Source of the DNA: Streptomyces asoensis
GTDB taxonomy: Bacteria; Actinomycetota; Actinomycetes; Streptomycetales; Streptomycetaceae
Reading direction: 5' to 3'
Length of the DNA: 64,000 bases
Assembly: GCF_016860545.1 (NCBI RefSeq)
Contig: NZ_BNEB01000002.1
Location: 1,178,001 to 1,242,000 of the forward strand
This document shows, in pieces, positions 16,361 to 24,635 of this stretch (positions are counted from its first letter, which is position 1; every line of letters starts with the position of its first letter). Made by a program: the position numbers and the translations under genes. The notes below the pieces were generated by a model. The model was given only the letters and a program-made list of their open reading frames with translations. It was not told the origin of the DNA and made no database searches.

Positions 16361-17125
16361 TCACCCCTCCTCGCCCGCCCGGTACACGCCGAACACGGCG
16401 CCCTGCGGGTCGCGCAGCACGGCGATCCGGGGGCCGTCCGGCACCGAGACCGGCTCCATGAGCGCGGTGCCGCCCGCGCCCACCGCCGTCCGCGCCGATT
16501 CGTCCACGTCCGTCACGGCGAAGTACGGCAGCCAGTGCGGGGGCACCTCGGGCGGGAACTTCTCGTCCATCGCGACCATGCCGCCGAAGTCGGCGCCCCC
16601 GACGCCCCACTGAACGTAGTTCTCCGAGGAGGCGACGGTCCAGCCGAACACCGTGGTGTAGAAGGCCTCGGCCCGCACGGCCTCACGGGTCAGCAGCTCC
16701 ACCCAGCCGAGGGAGCCGGGCGCGTTGAACAGTCCGGCGCCCGGGAACGTCCGCGCCTGCCACAACTGGAACACGGCCCCGCCCGGATCGAGGGCGACCG
16801 CGAAACGGCCCACGTCGAAGACGTCCGTCGGCCCGAGCAGCACCTCGCCGCCCGCCTCGGTGAGCAGGCGCGCGCTGACGTCCGCGTCCGTCACCGCGAA
16901 CGACACGTTCCACGCGCACGGCTGCCCCTCCTGGTAGAGCGGGGTGAGGGCGGCGACGGCCCGGTCGCCGAGGTGCGCCACCGTGTAGCCGCCCGCCTCC
17001 GGACGCGGGTCGGTCCGCGCGCGCCAGCCGAACAGCGCCGCGTAGAACCGCTCGGCCGCCTCCAGGTCGCCGGTCCCCAGCTCGGTCCAGCAGGGCCCGC
17101 CGGGCACGGGCGCGTCGAGCTTCAT
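16361..17125 (-). CDS. VOC family protein, two glyoxalase-like domains
   Basis: ATG 17125 follows GGAAGGAA. The 254-residue product consists of two tandem VOC/glyoxalase-bleomycin resistance domains: residues about 8-120 (CWTELGTGDLEAAERFYAALFGW to DPGGAVFQLWQ) and about 135-250 (GWVELLTREAVRAEAFYTTVFGW to DPQGAVFGVYR). This two-domain form is common in Streptomyces and often annotated as hydroxylase-like, but the activity is unknown. It lies in a group of small enzymes with another VOC gene upstream on the same strand. Confidence 0.88.
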   Translation of the reverse strand: MKLDAPVPGGPCWTELGTGDLEAAERFYAALFGWRARTDPRPEAGGYTVAHLGDRAVAALTPLYQEGQPCAWNVSFAVTDADVSARLLTEAGGEVLLGPTDVFDVGRFAVALDPGGAVFQLWQARTFPGAGLFNAPGSLGWVELLTREAVRAEAFYTTVFGWTVASSENYVQWGVGGADFGGMVAMDEKFPPEVPPHWLPYFAVTDVDESARTAVGAGGTALMEPVSVPDGPRIAVLRDPQGAVFGVYRAGEEG

Positions 17126-17249
17126 GGCGTTCCTTCCGAAAGGGACCCCTTCCAGCACGCTATGCCCCGGCCCGGCCCACGGCATCCGCTGGCCGGAGGC
17201 GCCCGGCCCGCCCCCGGACGGCGTGCCGGAGCGATCCGATCGGGGCCGC

Positions 17250-17642
17250 TCAGATGCCCGGCCGGTACCGGATCGGATGGTCGGCGGGCACCTCGACGAG
17301 GACGATCGGCGTGCTGTCCGGGTCCTCGATCCACATCTCGATCAGCCCCCAGGGCTCCCGCACCGGCGGCCGCACGATCGGCACACCCGCGGCGCGCAGT
17401 TCGTCGTGCGCCGCCGCCACGTCCGCCACTTGCAGCCAGAGCCGCACGGCGGGGTCCGGCCGGCTCTGCGAGCGGCCCGAGACCTCCAGGAAGCCTCCGC
17501 CGAGGAAGTACACGACGCCCCGCTCGGGCCCCGTCCCGAACTCGCGGTAGACGGCCAGACCCAGCTGTTCGCCGTAGAAGGCGCGGGAGCGCTCGGGATC
17601 GGCCGGGCGGAGCAGGATCCTGCTGCCGAGTACGTGCACCAT
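17250..17642 (-). CDS. VOC family protein, single domain
   Basis: The 130-residue product starts at ATG 17642. It is one VOC/glyoxalase domain: ILLRPADPERSRAFYGEQLGLAVYREFG, VVYFLGGGFLEVSG, LWLQVADVAAAHDELRAAGV and EPWGLIEMWIEDPDSTPIVLVEVP. The His/Glu positions expected of a metal centre are partly replaced, so metal-dependent activity is uncertain. It is divergent from a GNAT acetyltransferase, with 73 bases between the starts. Confidence 0.87.
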   Translation of the reverse strand: MVHVLGSRILLRPADPERSRAFYGEQLGLAVYREFGTGPERGVVYFLGGGFLEVSGRSQSRPDPAVRLWLQVADVAAAHDELRAAGVPIVRPPVREPWGLIEMWIEDPDSTPIVLVEVPADHPIRYRPGI

Positions 17643-17715
17643 GCATCCGGAGCCTACCGGTGAAGGGTCTACGCTTCTCCTGCCCGAGCCGCGTCAGACA
17701 CCGGAGACAGCCCGT

Positions 17716-18252
17716 ATGGACACCGCCGCCGCCTTCACCTTCCGCGACGCCGCCGACACCGACGTGGACGCGCTCGTCGCCCTCATCGAGTCGGCCTACC
17801 GGGGCGACTCCAGCCGGGCCGGGTGGACCACCGAGGCGGACATCCTGCACGGGCAGCGGACCGATCCCGACGGGGTGCTCGCGGTCATCGAGGCGCCGGA
17901 GAGCCGGCTGCTGACCGTCGAGCGGGACGGGCGGATCGTGGCCTGCTGCCAGCTCGAACACCGCGGCCTGTACGCCTACTTCGGCATGTTCGCCGTCAGC
18001 CCCCTGGTGCAGGGCGAGGGCCTCGGCAAGACCGTCATGGCGGAGGCCGAGCGGCAGGCGCGCGAGACCTGGGGGGTCGTGGAGATGCACATGACCGTGA
18101 TCTCCGTGCGTGAGGAGCTCATCGCCTGGTACGAGCGGCGCGGCTACCGCAGGACCGGCCGGACGACCCCCTTCCCCTACGGCGACGAGCGCTTCGGCAT
18201 CCCGCAGCGCGACGACCTCGAGTTCGAGCTGCTGGTGAAGGAACTCATCTGA
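17716..18252 (+). CDS. GNAT family N-acetyltransferase
   Basis: ATG 17716 lies behind GGAGA. The 178-residue product has the GNAT fold: TFRDAADTDVDALVALIESAYRG at the start, strand beta-4 LYAYFGMFAVSPLVQGEGLGKTVMAEAER with the acetyl-CoA pyrophosphate loop (VQGEGLGK), and MTVISVREELIAWYERRGYRRTGRTTPFPY. Members acetylate amino groups on small molecules or proteins; the substrate cannot be inferred. It converges with the glycerophosphodiesterase gene 34 bases downstream. Confidence 0.9.
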   Translation: MDTAAAFTFRDAADTDVDALVALIESAYRGDSSRAGWTTEADILHGQRTDPDGVLAVIEAPESRLLTVERDGRIVACCQLEHRGLYAYFGMFAVSPLVQGEGLGKTVMAEAERQARETWGVVEMHMTVISVREELIAWYERRGYRRTGRTTPFPYGDERFGIPQRDDLEFELLVKELI

Positions 18253-18286
18253 CTCCGCCGTCCCGCCTCCGGAAGCCCGTGGCGGT

Positions 18287-18970
18287 CTACGCCGTGAAGC
18301 GGCCGGTGCGCCGGATCTCCGGATAGTCGGTGGTCGCGCCGTCCAGCTCCAGGGCGCGGACGAGCCGCAGCTGCTCCTGCGTGTTGACCACCCAGCCGAT
18401 GATCCGCAGGTCGCGCTTGCGCGCCTCCTCGACGGTCTCCAGGGTGAGCCGGCGCAGGTTGAGGCAGACCGTCGCGGCGCCGGCCCGCACCGCGCGGTCG
18501 ACGAGGTCCAGGCCGTAGCGGCTGCCGATGAGGGCGGTGCGCACGCCGGGGACCAGGCGCGCGATCTCGACGAGGGCCTCGTCGTGGAAGGAGGACACCT
18601 CCACGCGGTCCACCAGGTCGCGCTCGTGCATCACCGCGGCCAGCGCGCGTGCCGCCTGCACGTCCTTGATCTCCGCCTGGAGGGGGAGCCGCACGGCGTC
18701 CAGGACCTCCTCGAACACCGGGACCCGCTCCCCGCGTCCCGCGTCGAGCGTCCTCAGCTCCGCGAGGGTCCGGTCGGCGATGGGCCCGGTCCCGTCGGTC
18801 GTCCGGTCCACCTCCGGATCGTGCATGACCACCAGGGCGCCGTCCTTGCTCAGGTGCAGATCGAGTTCCACGACGTCCAGGCCCGCGTGTTCGGCGGCGA
18901 CGAAGGAACGCAGGGTGTTCTCGGGCTCGACACCCATGACTCCGCGGTGACCGATGGTGAGGAAGTTCAA
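18287..18970 (-). CDS. Glycerophosphodiester phosphodiesterase
   Basis: The likely start is TTG 18970, behind GGAAG, because the family signature begins immediately: LNFLTIGHRGVMGVEPENTLRSF. The 227-residue product is one GDPD TIM barrel. It has the HRG and PENT motifs, ELDLHLSKDGALVVMHDPEVDRTT with the metal-binding E/D and second catalytic His, EIKD, and a C-terminal IGWVVNTQEQLRLVRALELDGATTDYPE. It hydrolyses glycerophosphodiesters to glycerol 3-phosphate and an alcohol. No signal peptide is seen, so it is probably cytoplasmic. The 287 bases to the right (18971-19257) hold its promoter and that of the next, divergent operon. Confidence 0.87.
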   Translation of the reverse strand: MNFLTIGHRGVMGVEPENTLRSFVAAEHAGLDVVELDLHLSKDGALVVMHDPEVDRTTDGTGPIADRTLAELRTLDAGRGERVPVFEEVLDAVRLPLQAEIKDVQAARALAAVMHERDLVDRVEVSSFHDEALVEIARLVPGVRTALIGSRYGLDLVDRAVRAGAATVCLNLRRLTLETVEEARKRDLRIIGWVVNTQEQLRLVRALELDGATTDYPEIRRTGRFTA

Positions 18971-19257
18971 GACGCGACTCGCTTCCGTCGACGGCTGGGC
19001 CGGAGGAGCACGCAGCCTAGTGGCCCCGGGGCGACAAGGACATGAGCGTGCACCGGGGGTTCCTCTACCCGACCTGCCCGGGGACACGACCAGCCGGACG
19101 ACGTGGTAGCGGAAGTCACCGCACCATCGGTGTCCGGCAGGAAAAAGTGCGGTGAAGATGCGAGGGCGCAGGATAATTTCCCGAAGGTCCACTTGCTGGA
19201 GGAATCGTCATATGCATACGGTGTCCTGACGCGAGTTTCTCCAGCGAAGGATGGGAC

Positions 19258-20655
19258 ATGACGGAAATTCTTGTGCAGGCAGCTGCGGGGGAGCAGGTTC
19301 CTCCGACGACCAGGGTGGTCGAGCACCCGGCGTGGCGCGTGCTCAAGGATGCCGTGGAGCGCATCCGGCCCTGGCAGTCGAAGGACGGCTCGATCGACTT
19401 CGCGGCCGAGGGCGCGCCCGCGCGCACGGACGCCGAGCGCGCCGTCCAGGACGTGGTCGAGGCCGTCGAGGAGCTCTCCCCGCTGCTCCCGCACGACGCC
19501 GACTACCACCGCGCGCTGGTCAAGGACCTGCGGCTGTGGGCCGACGGCGGCTTCGAGGTGCCCGACTTCCTGGACTCGCTGCTGGCCTTCCAGCCCGCCG
19601 CGAACCGTCGCGACGGTCTGACGCACCTGGTCGTCTTCGCGATGTACACGCAGAACGGCAACCCGGACCGCAACCTGGAAGCCGTCGTGCTGCGCATGGT
19701 CTGGCCCGAGTGGCTGGCCGAGCTGGAGCGCACCCGCTACGACAACCCGCTGTTCTGCGGCATCAAGTTCGACGACTTCACGTCGGGCTACGACACCAAC
19801 TCCGCCGTCCTCTTCCCGGAGACCATCGCCGTCCGCGAGGCGCCGGAACGTTTCTCCTGGGGCGGCATCTTCTGTGACCGCGAGGCCGCCCGCTTCCGCC
19901 GGGTGACCGACGCCGCCGTCGACATCCTGGGCCTGGAGCTGCCCGAGGACATCGCCGCCATGGTCCACGACCAGAAGCGCTCCGAGGAGGCCTTCGTCCT
20001 GTGGGACATGGTCCACGACCGCACCCACAGCCACGGCGACCTGCCGTTCGACCCCTTCATGATCAAGCAGCGCCAGCCGTTCTGGATGTACGGGCTCGAG
20101 GAGCTGCGCTGCGACCTCACCGCTTTCAAGGAGGCCGTGAAGCTGGAGGCCGACGGCGTCCCCCAGGCCCGTGACGTGCAGTACGCCGTGCTGTTCGACC
20201 GGATGTTCCGCTTCCCGGTCACCGGCGACCGCAACCGCAACTACGACGGCCTCGGCGGCCAGCTGCTCTTCGCCTACCTGCACAAGCACGACGTCGTCCG
20301 ATGGACCGACAACAAGCTGCACATCGACTGGCAGCGCGCTCCGCAGGTCACCAACGAGCTGTGCGCCGACATCGAGAAGCTGTACCGCGACGGCATCGAC
20401 CGCCCGAAGCTCGTCCACTGGTTCGCCGGCTACGAGCTGGTCTCCACCTACCTCGCGCCGCACCCCGGGTCCAAGTGGGCCAAGGGTCCCGACGCCCTCG
20501 ACCTGACCCAGCCGCCCCGCCGTCTCGTCGACGACGTGCTTCCGGACGAGTTTCCGCTGAGCATGTTCTATGAGGCACTGTCCAAGAAGCTGAAGAACGT
20601 GATCGCCTCCACCAAGGGCATCACGGCGGACAGCGCCGAGCGGATCGCCGCGTGA
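19258..20655 (+). CDS. DUF6421 family protein
   Basis: ATG 19258 follows AAGGA at 7-base spacing. The 465-residue soluble product matches the actinobacterial DUF6421 family, which I recognise from segments such as LLAFQPAANRRDGLTHLVVFAMYTQNG, FDDFTSGYDTNSAVLFPE and MVHDRTHSHGDLPFDPFMIKQRQPFWMYGLEELRCDLTA. The MVHDRTHSHGDLP stretch and KHDVVRW are rich in His/Asp/Glu and could form a metal site, but no activity is established. It begins a three-gene operon with an SDR enzyme and a threonine-aldolase-like enzyme, which argues for a role in amino-acid or small-molecule metabolism. Confidence 0.82.
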   Translation: MTEILVQAAAGEQVPPTTRVVEHPAWRVLKDAVERIRPWQSKDGSIDFAAEGAPARTDAERAVQDVVEAVEELSPLLPHDADYHRALVKDLRLWADGGFEVPDFLDSLLAFQPAANRRDGLTHLVVFAMYTQNGNPDRNLEAVVLRMVWPEWLAELERTRYDNPLFCGIKFDDFTSGYDTNSAVLFPETIAVREAPERFSWGGIFCDREAARFRRVTDAAVDILGLELPEDIAAMVHDQKRSEEAFVLWDMVHDRTHSHGDLPFDPFMIKQRQPFWMYGLEELRCDLTAFKEAVKLEADGVPQARDVQYAVLFDRMFRFPVTGDRNRNYDGLGGQLLFAYLHKHDVVRWTDNKLHIDWQRAPQVTNELCADIEKLYRDGIDRPKLVHWFAGYELVSTYLAPHPGSKWAKGPDALDLTQPPRRLVDDVLPDEFPLSMFYEALSKKLKNVIASTKGITADSAERIAA

Positions 20656-20696
20656 GCGACCTGCGTACCGAGAACACTGCTCAGGAGGCGAAGACC

Positions 20697-21443
20697 ATGG
20701 GGAACGGGGCTCTCAGCGGAGCGGTGATCGCGGTCGCCGGCGCGGGCGGACCGGCCGGCCGGGCGGCACTGCTCAGGCTCGCCGAGGCGGGCGCCACCGT
20801 CGTCGGCGCGGACAACGACCCCGAGCGCCTGGCGGAGGCCGTCGACGCGGCCCGCTACGGCGCCGGAGGCGCCACCGTCACCGGCGAGCCGGTCGACCTG
20901 CTCGACCTGGACTCCACCCGGGATTGGGCGCTGCGCGTCGAGAAGGAGTTCGGCCGGATCGACGGCGTGGTCCACCTCGTCGGCGGCTGGCGCGGGAGCG
21001 AGACGTTCATCAAGACCAGCCTGGACGACTGGGACTTCCTGGAGCTGCTGCTCATCAAGACCGTCCAGCACACCTCGCTCGCCTTCTTCGAGGGCCTACA
21101 GCGCAGCGAGCGCGGCCGGTACGTCCTGATCAGCGCCTCCGGTGCCTCGAAGCCCACCGCGGGCAACGCCGCGTACGCCGCCGCCAAGGCCGCGGCCGAG
21201 GCCTGGACCCTCGCGCTCGCCGACGCCTTCCGCAAGGCCGGGGGCGCCGAGGGGCCGACCTCCGCGGCTGCCATCCTGGTGGTGAAGGCGCTGGTGCACG
21301 AGGCGATGCGCGCCGACCGCCCCAACGCGAAGTTCGCGGGTTTCACGGACGTCAAGGACCTGGCCGAGGCCATCGCCGGGGTCTGGGAGAAGCCCGCCAC
21401 CGAAGTGAACGGACAGCGTCTGTGGCTCACCGAGAAGCCGTGA
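20697..21443 (+). CDS. Short-chain dehydrogenase/reductase
   Basis: ATG 20697 is chosen because a perfect AGGAGG (20683-20688) precedes it by 8 bases; an alternative GTG at 20652 overlaps the DUF6421 stop and would add 15 residues. The 248-residue product is an SDR: nucleotide-binding AVIAVAGAGGPAGRAALLRLAEAG, VDLLDLDST, and catalytic LISASGASKPTAGNAAYAAAKAAAEAW with YxxxK intact and the serine upstream. It should reduce or oxidise an alcohol/carbonyl with NAD(P)H; the substrate is unknown. The stop overlaps the next gene (GTGA). Confidence 0.9.
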   Translation: MGNGALSGAVIAVAGAGGPAGRAALLRLAEAGATVVGADNDPERLAEAVDAARYGAGGATVTGEPVDLLDLDSTRDWALRVEKEFGRIDGVVHLVGGWRGSETFIKTSLDDWDFLELLLIKTVQHTSLAFFEGLQRSERGRYVLISASGASKPTAGNAAYAAAKAAAEAWTLALADAFRKAGGAEGPTSAAAILVVKALVHEAMRADRPNAKFAGFTDVKDLAEAIAGVWEKPATEVNGQRLWLTEKP

Positions 21444-22510
21444 ACCCTTCGAAGACCGACGCACGACGCCACCACGACCCGCTGACCCGCGGGTTCGCCA
21501 GCGACAACTACGCGGGCGCCCACCCGGAGGTGATGGCCGCCCTGGCCCTGGCCAACGGCGGCCATCAGGTGGCGTACGGCGAGGACGACTACACCGATCA
21601 CCTCCAGACGGTCGTGCGCAGCCACTTCGGCTCCACGGCCGAGGCCTTCCCGGTCTTCAACGGCACCGGCGCCAACGTCGTCGCGCTCCAGGCGGTCACC
21701 GACCGCTGGGGCGCGGTGATCTGCGCCGAGAGCGCCCACATCAACGTCGACGAGGGCGGCGCGCCCGAGCGGATGGGCGGCCTGAAGCTGCTCACCGTGG
21801 CGACACCGGACGGCAAGCTCACCCCTGAGCTGATCGACCGGCAGGCGTGGGGCTGGGAGGACGAGCACCGCGCGATGCCGCAGGTCGTCTCGATCACCCA
21901 GAGCACCGAGCTCGGCACGCTCTACACGCCGGACGAGATCCGCGCGATCTGCGACCACGCCCACGCGCACGGCATGAAGGTGCACCTGGACGGCTCGCGG
22001 ATAGCCAACGCGGCCGCCTCGCTGGACGTCCCGATGCGGACGTTCACCAACGCGGTCGGCGTCGACATCCTCTCGCTCGGCGGGACGAAGAACGGCGCGC
22101 TGTTCGGCGAGGCGGTCGTCGTCGTCAACCAGGACGCGGTGCGGCACATGAAGCATCTGCGCAAGCTGTCCATGCAGCTCGCGTCCAAGATGCGCTTCGT
22201 CTCGGTGCAGCTGGAGGCGCTGCTCGCCAAGGACCTCTGGCTGCGCAACGCCCGCCACGCCAACGAGATGGCCCAGCGGCTCGCGGAGGGCGTGCGCGCC
22301 GTGCACGGGGTGGAGATCCTCTACCCGGTGCAGGCCAACGGCGTGTTCGCGCGGCTCCCGCACGAGGTGAGCGAGCGTCTTCAGAAGAAGTTCCGGTTCT
22401 ACTTCTGGGACGAGAGCGCCGGCGTCGTGCGCTGGATGTGCGCGTTCGACACGACCGAGGAGGACGTGGACACGTTCGTCGCCGCGGTCAAGGAGGAGAT
22501 GGCCCGGTAA
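21440..22510 (+). CDS. Threonine-aldolase/beta-eliminating-lyase family PLP enzyme
   Basis: GTG 21440 overlaps the SDR stop codon (GTGA). The 356-residue product has the fold-type-I threonine aldolase signature: TRGFASDNYAGAHPEVMAAL, YGEDDYTDHL, FNGTGANVVAL, ESAHINVDEGGAPE, HLDGSRIANAAASL and LSLGGTKNGAL, where the PLP-binding lysine is residue 217. Low-specificity L-threonine aldolases cleave beta-hydroxy amino acids to glycine and an aldehyde. An SDR and DUF6421 in the same operon suggest the aldehyde or amino acid is processed further. The real substrate may be other than threonine. Confidence 0.9.
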   Translation: MNPSKTDARRHHDPLTRGFASDNYAGAHPEVMAALALANGGHQVAYGEDDYTDHLQTVVRSHFGSTAEAFPVFNGTGANVVALQAVTDRWGAVICAESAHINVDEGGAPERMGGLKLLTVATPDGKLTPELIDRQAWGWEDEHRAMPQVVSITQSTELGTLYTPDEIRAICDHAHAHGMKVHLDGSRIANAAASLDVPMRTFTNAVGVDILSLGGTKNGALFGEAVVVVNQDAVRHMKHLRKLSMQLASKMRFVSVQLEALLAKDLWLRNARHANEMAQRLAEGVRAVHGVEILYPVQANGVFARLPHEVSERLQKKFRFYFWDESAGVVRWMCAFDTTEEDVDTFVAAVKEEMAR

Positions 22511-22582
22511 CGGCCCCGGCGGCCTCGTCCGGCAGGGGGGCATCGCCGAGTGTGCATAGATATGCGGTCACCTGAAAAGTCA

Positions 22583-22612
22583 TTGACTCTCGGGTGATCG
22601 CTTTCCTATGCT
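22583..22612 (+). promoter_or_regulatory. Sigma70-type promoter for leaderless transglutaminase-like gene
   Basis: TTGACT (22583-22588) and TATGCT (22607-22612) are separated by 18 bases. The -10 lies 8 bases before the ATG at 22621, so transcription should begin at or next to the start codon. An inverted repeat GCATA-GA-TATGC (22554-22565) lies just upstream of the -35 and could be an operator. Confidence 0.7.
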
Positions 22613-22620
22613 CTGCGGCC

Positions 22621-23214
22621 ATGGAGCCGATCCAGAAGAACCCCGACCTGTCCGCGTATCTGGGCGCCGACGAGGCCGTCGACCATCACCACCCGCTGGT
22701 CCGGGAGACGGCCGCGCGGCTCGCCAGGGACGCCGAGGACTCGTATGCCTATGCGTCGCTGGCCTTCGCCTTCGTCCGGGACACCGTCTCCCATTCGCAG
22801 GACGCCGGGGACCCGCGGGTGACATGGCGCGCCTCGGACGTCCTGGCGCAGGGGACGGGTGTCTGTCACGCGAAGGCCCACGCGCTGGCGGCGCTGCTGC
22901 GGGCCGAGGACATCCCGACCGCGCTCTGCTACCAGCGTCTCGCGCACGACGACGGCGTCGGTCACGTCGTGCACGGACTCGTCGCGGTCCGCTTCGGCGG
23001 GGCCTGGCACCGCCAGGATCCGCGCGGCAACAAGCCGGGCGTGGACGCGCGGTTCTCCCTGGACGGCGAGCGGCTGGCCTTCCTCCCCGACCGCGGGGCG
23101 GGCGTGTGGGACTACCCTGACCTCCACCCGGCGCCGCACCCAGCCGTGCTCGGCGCCCTGCGGGCCGCCCCCGACCGGATGCGGCTGTGGAGGACCCTCC
23201 CCACCGCCCTGTGA
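22621..23214 (+). CDS. Transglutaminase-like domain protein
   Basis: ATG 22621 is supported by the promoter placement; no Shine-Dalgarno sequence is present, so the mRNA is probably leaderless. The 197-residue product is a compact transglutaminase-like (papain-fold) domain: AFAFVRDTVSHSQDAGDPRVTWRASDVLAQGTGVCHAKAHALAALLRA contains the catalytic cysteine, GVGHVVHGLVAV the histidine and WHRQDPRGN the aspartate. All three are intact, so protease, peptidase or amidase activity is possible. Bacterial members of this size are mostly uncharacterised. It converges with a plsC-like gene 19 bases downstream. Confidence 0.85.
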   Translation: MEPIQKNPDLSAYLGADEAVDHHHPLVRETAARLARDAEDSYAYASLAFAFVRDTVSHSQDAGDPRVTWRASDVLAQGTGVCHAKAHALAALLRAEDIPTALCYQRLAHDDGVGHVVHGLVAVRFGGAWHRQDPRGNKPGVDARFSLDGERLAFLPDRGAGVWDYPDLHPAPHPAVLGALRAAPDRMRLWRTLPTAL

Positions 23215-23233
23215 GGGGCGGGGGTCGCCCGGG

Positions 23234-23962
23234 TCAGCGTGCCTCGGCCGCGCGGACCTGCTCCGGCGTCGGCGCCGTACCGCCCAGGTGGGCCGGCATC
23301 CACCAGGTGTCGTTCGCGTCCTTGGGACGGACGGGGTAGGCGCGCTGGGCGGCCTCCAGCAGCTCCTGGACGCGCTCGCGCAGCTGCCGGGTGATCGCCC
23401 CGGCGTACTTGTCGCGCGAGGCCTCGATCGCCTCTCCGACGCGGATGGTGATCGGGGTGTGGCTGCGCTTGAAGTTGCGCGGGTGGCCCTTGGTCCACAG
23501 GCGCTGGGTGCCCCACAGGGCCACCGGGATCAGCGGGACGCCCGCCTCCTGGGCCATGCGCGCCGCACCCGACTTGAAGCTCTTGAGCGTGAACGACTGG
23601 GAGATGGTGGCCTCGGGGAAGACGCCGACGATCTCGCCCGCCCGCAGGGACTCCAGGGCGTGCGCGTAGGCCGTCTCGCCCTGGTTGCGGTCGACCGGGA
23701 TGTGCTTCATGCCGCGCATCAGCGGACCGGAGATCCGGTGGCGGAAGACGGACTCCTTCGCCATGAACCGCACGAGGCGCTTCTGCGGGAGCGCGGCCAG
23801 GCCGTCGAAGATGAAGTCCAGGTAGCTGATGTGATTGCTCACCAGCACGGCACCGCCCGAGCGCGGGATGTTCTCCGATCCCTTGCAGTCGATCTTGAGG
23901 TCCCAGGCCTTGAACAAGGTCTGGGCGAGGCCGACGACGGGACGGTAGACAAGCTCTGCCAT
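23234..23962 (-). CDS. 1-acyl-sn-glycerol-3-phosphate acyltransferase (PlsC family)
   Basis: The 242-residue product starts at ATG 23962. It has the four acyltransferase blocks: SNHISYLDF (HX4D) near residue 43, KESVFRHRISGPLMRGMKHIPVDR, FPEATISQ near 115 and VPLIPVALWG. PlsC-type enzymes add the second acyl chain to lysophosphatidic acid at the cytoplasmic membrane face. The C-terminal 40 residues (RPKDANDTWWMPAHLGG) match the longer actinobacterial form. Streptomyces carry several paralogues, so the exact substrate is not certain. The gap to the next minus-strand gene (23963-24143) contains nothing recognisable. Confidence 0.9.
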   Translation of the reverse strand: MAELVYRPVVGLAQTLFKAWDLKIDCKGSENIPRSGGAVLVSNHISYLDFIFDGLAALPQKRLVRFMAKESVFRHRISGPLMRGMKHIPVDRNQGETAYAHALESLRAGEIVGVFPEATISQSFTLKSFKSGAARMAQEAGVPLIPVALWGTQRLWTKGHPRNFKRSHTPITIRVGEAIEASRDKYAGAITRQLRERVQELLEAAQRAYPVRPKDANDTWWMPAHLGGTAPTPEQVRAAEAR

Positions 23963-24143
23963 GGGTTGGGCGAACCCTTCCTTCTCTTCGCCGGGATGCC
24001 CGGCGAAGTTACGCAGCCGTAGGTTTACGGCATCTCGCAGATCGTGCCCGAAGAACGGCCGGGGAGCCAGCCCTGGTGCCCGGGAACGGCGAGATCCTCG
24101 TCACGTCAACCCCCTTGATCCACCTCGGGCTTTTAATTCTTCT

Positions 24144-24560
24144 TTACTCCGTGCGCACCGCCACCCGCCGCACCAGCAGGTACATCTCGCATCCGAGGCA
24201 GTACCCGAAAGCGGCATTGAGGAAGGCGGCCGCCAGCGCCGCGCCGGTCGCCGCGAGGCCGAGCCAGCTCGGACCCAGCGTCAGACCGACCAGACCCACG
24301 CCCGCGAACAGCAGGCCGACCGCCTGCGCGAACCGCGGCGGCTCCGGCGCCTCGAACTCCGTCGGCGGCCCGATCCTCGGCCGTACGGCCCGGCGGAACA
24401 CCCAGCCGTACGGCGACCGTCCCACCCCGCCCGCCGCGCCGAGGGCGAACGCCAGCGTCTGCCACGCCAGCAGCCAGGCGCTGCCGGTGACCAGGACGGC
24501 CGCGAGCACCACGGTCGTCACGGCGGCCCCGAAGCGCGGGCCCCTCGCATCAATGTCCAT
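24144..24560 (-). CDS. DUF4395 membrane protein
   Basis: The 138-residue product begins at ATG 24560 with MDIDARGPRFGAAVTTVVL. It has three to four transmembrane helices (about residues 10-30, 33-50, 80-100 and 100-120). The core RSPYGWVFRRAVRPRIGPPTEFEAPEPPRFAQAVG and the C-terminal FGYCLGCEMYLL are DUF4395 signatures. The CLGC cysteine pair resembles a redox motif. It is divergent from a membrane-tethered thioredoxin-like protein, which fits a thiol-redox or sulfur-handling role. Confidence 0.87.
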   Translation of the reverse strand: MDIDARGPRFGAAVTTVVLAAVLVTGSAWLLAWQTLAFALGAAGGVGRSPYGWVFRRAVRPRIGPPTEFEAPEPPRFAQAVGLLFAGVGLVGLTLGPSWLGLAATGAALAAAFLNAAFGYCLGCEMYLLVRRVAVRTE

Positions 24561-24570
24561 GAATCAAGCA

Positions 24571-24605
24571 TTCCGCAACGGAAACGATTCCCGGCGGCGG
24601 GAATC
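24571..24605. promoter_or_regulatory. Paired palindromes in DUF4395/thioredoxin divergent promoter
   Basis: TTCCG-CAA-CGGAA (24571-24583) and GATTCCCG-GCGG-CGGGAATC (24586-24605) fill the 75-base gap between two divergent genes. The second palindrome presents GGGAAT outward on both strands, the shape of a SigR -35 element (GGAAT). The downstream -10 positions (GCT on one strand, CTT on the other, each 18 bases away) only partly match GTT, so SigR control is a suggestion. Confidence 0.45.
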
Positions 24606-24635
24606 TTTGCAGTCTCGTGAACGCTGGAGGCACCG

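Noticed and set aside
20652..20696. Coupled GTG start of the SDR gene at 20652
   Set aside because: It is possible, but a perfect AGGAGG at 8-base spacing favours ATG 20697, where SDR homology begins; kept as an alternative.
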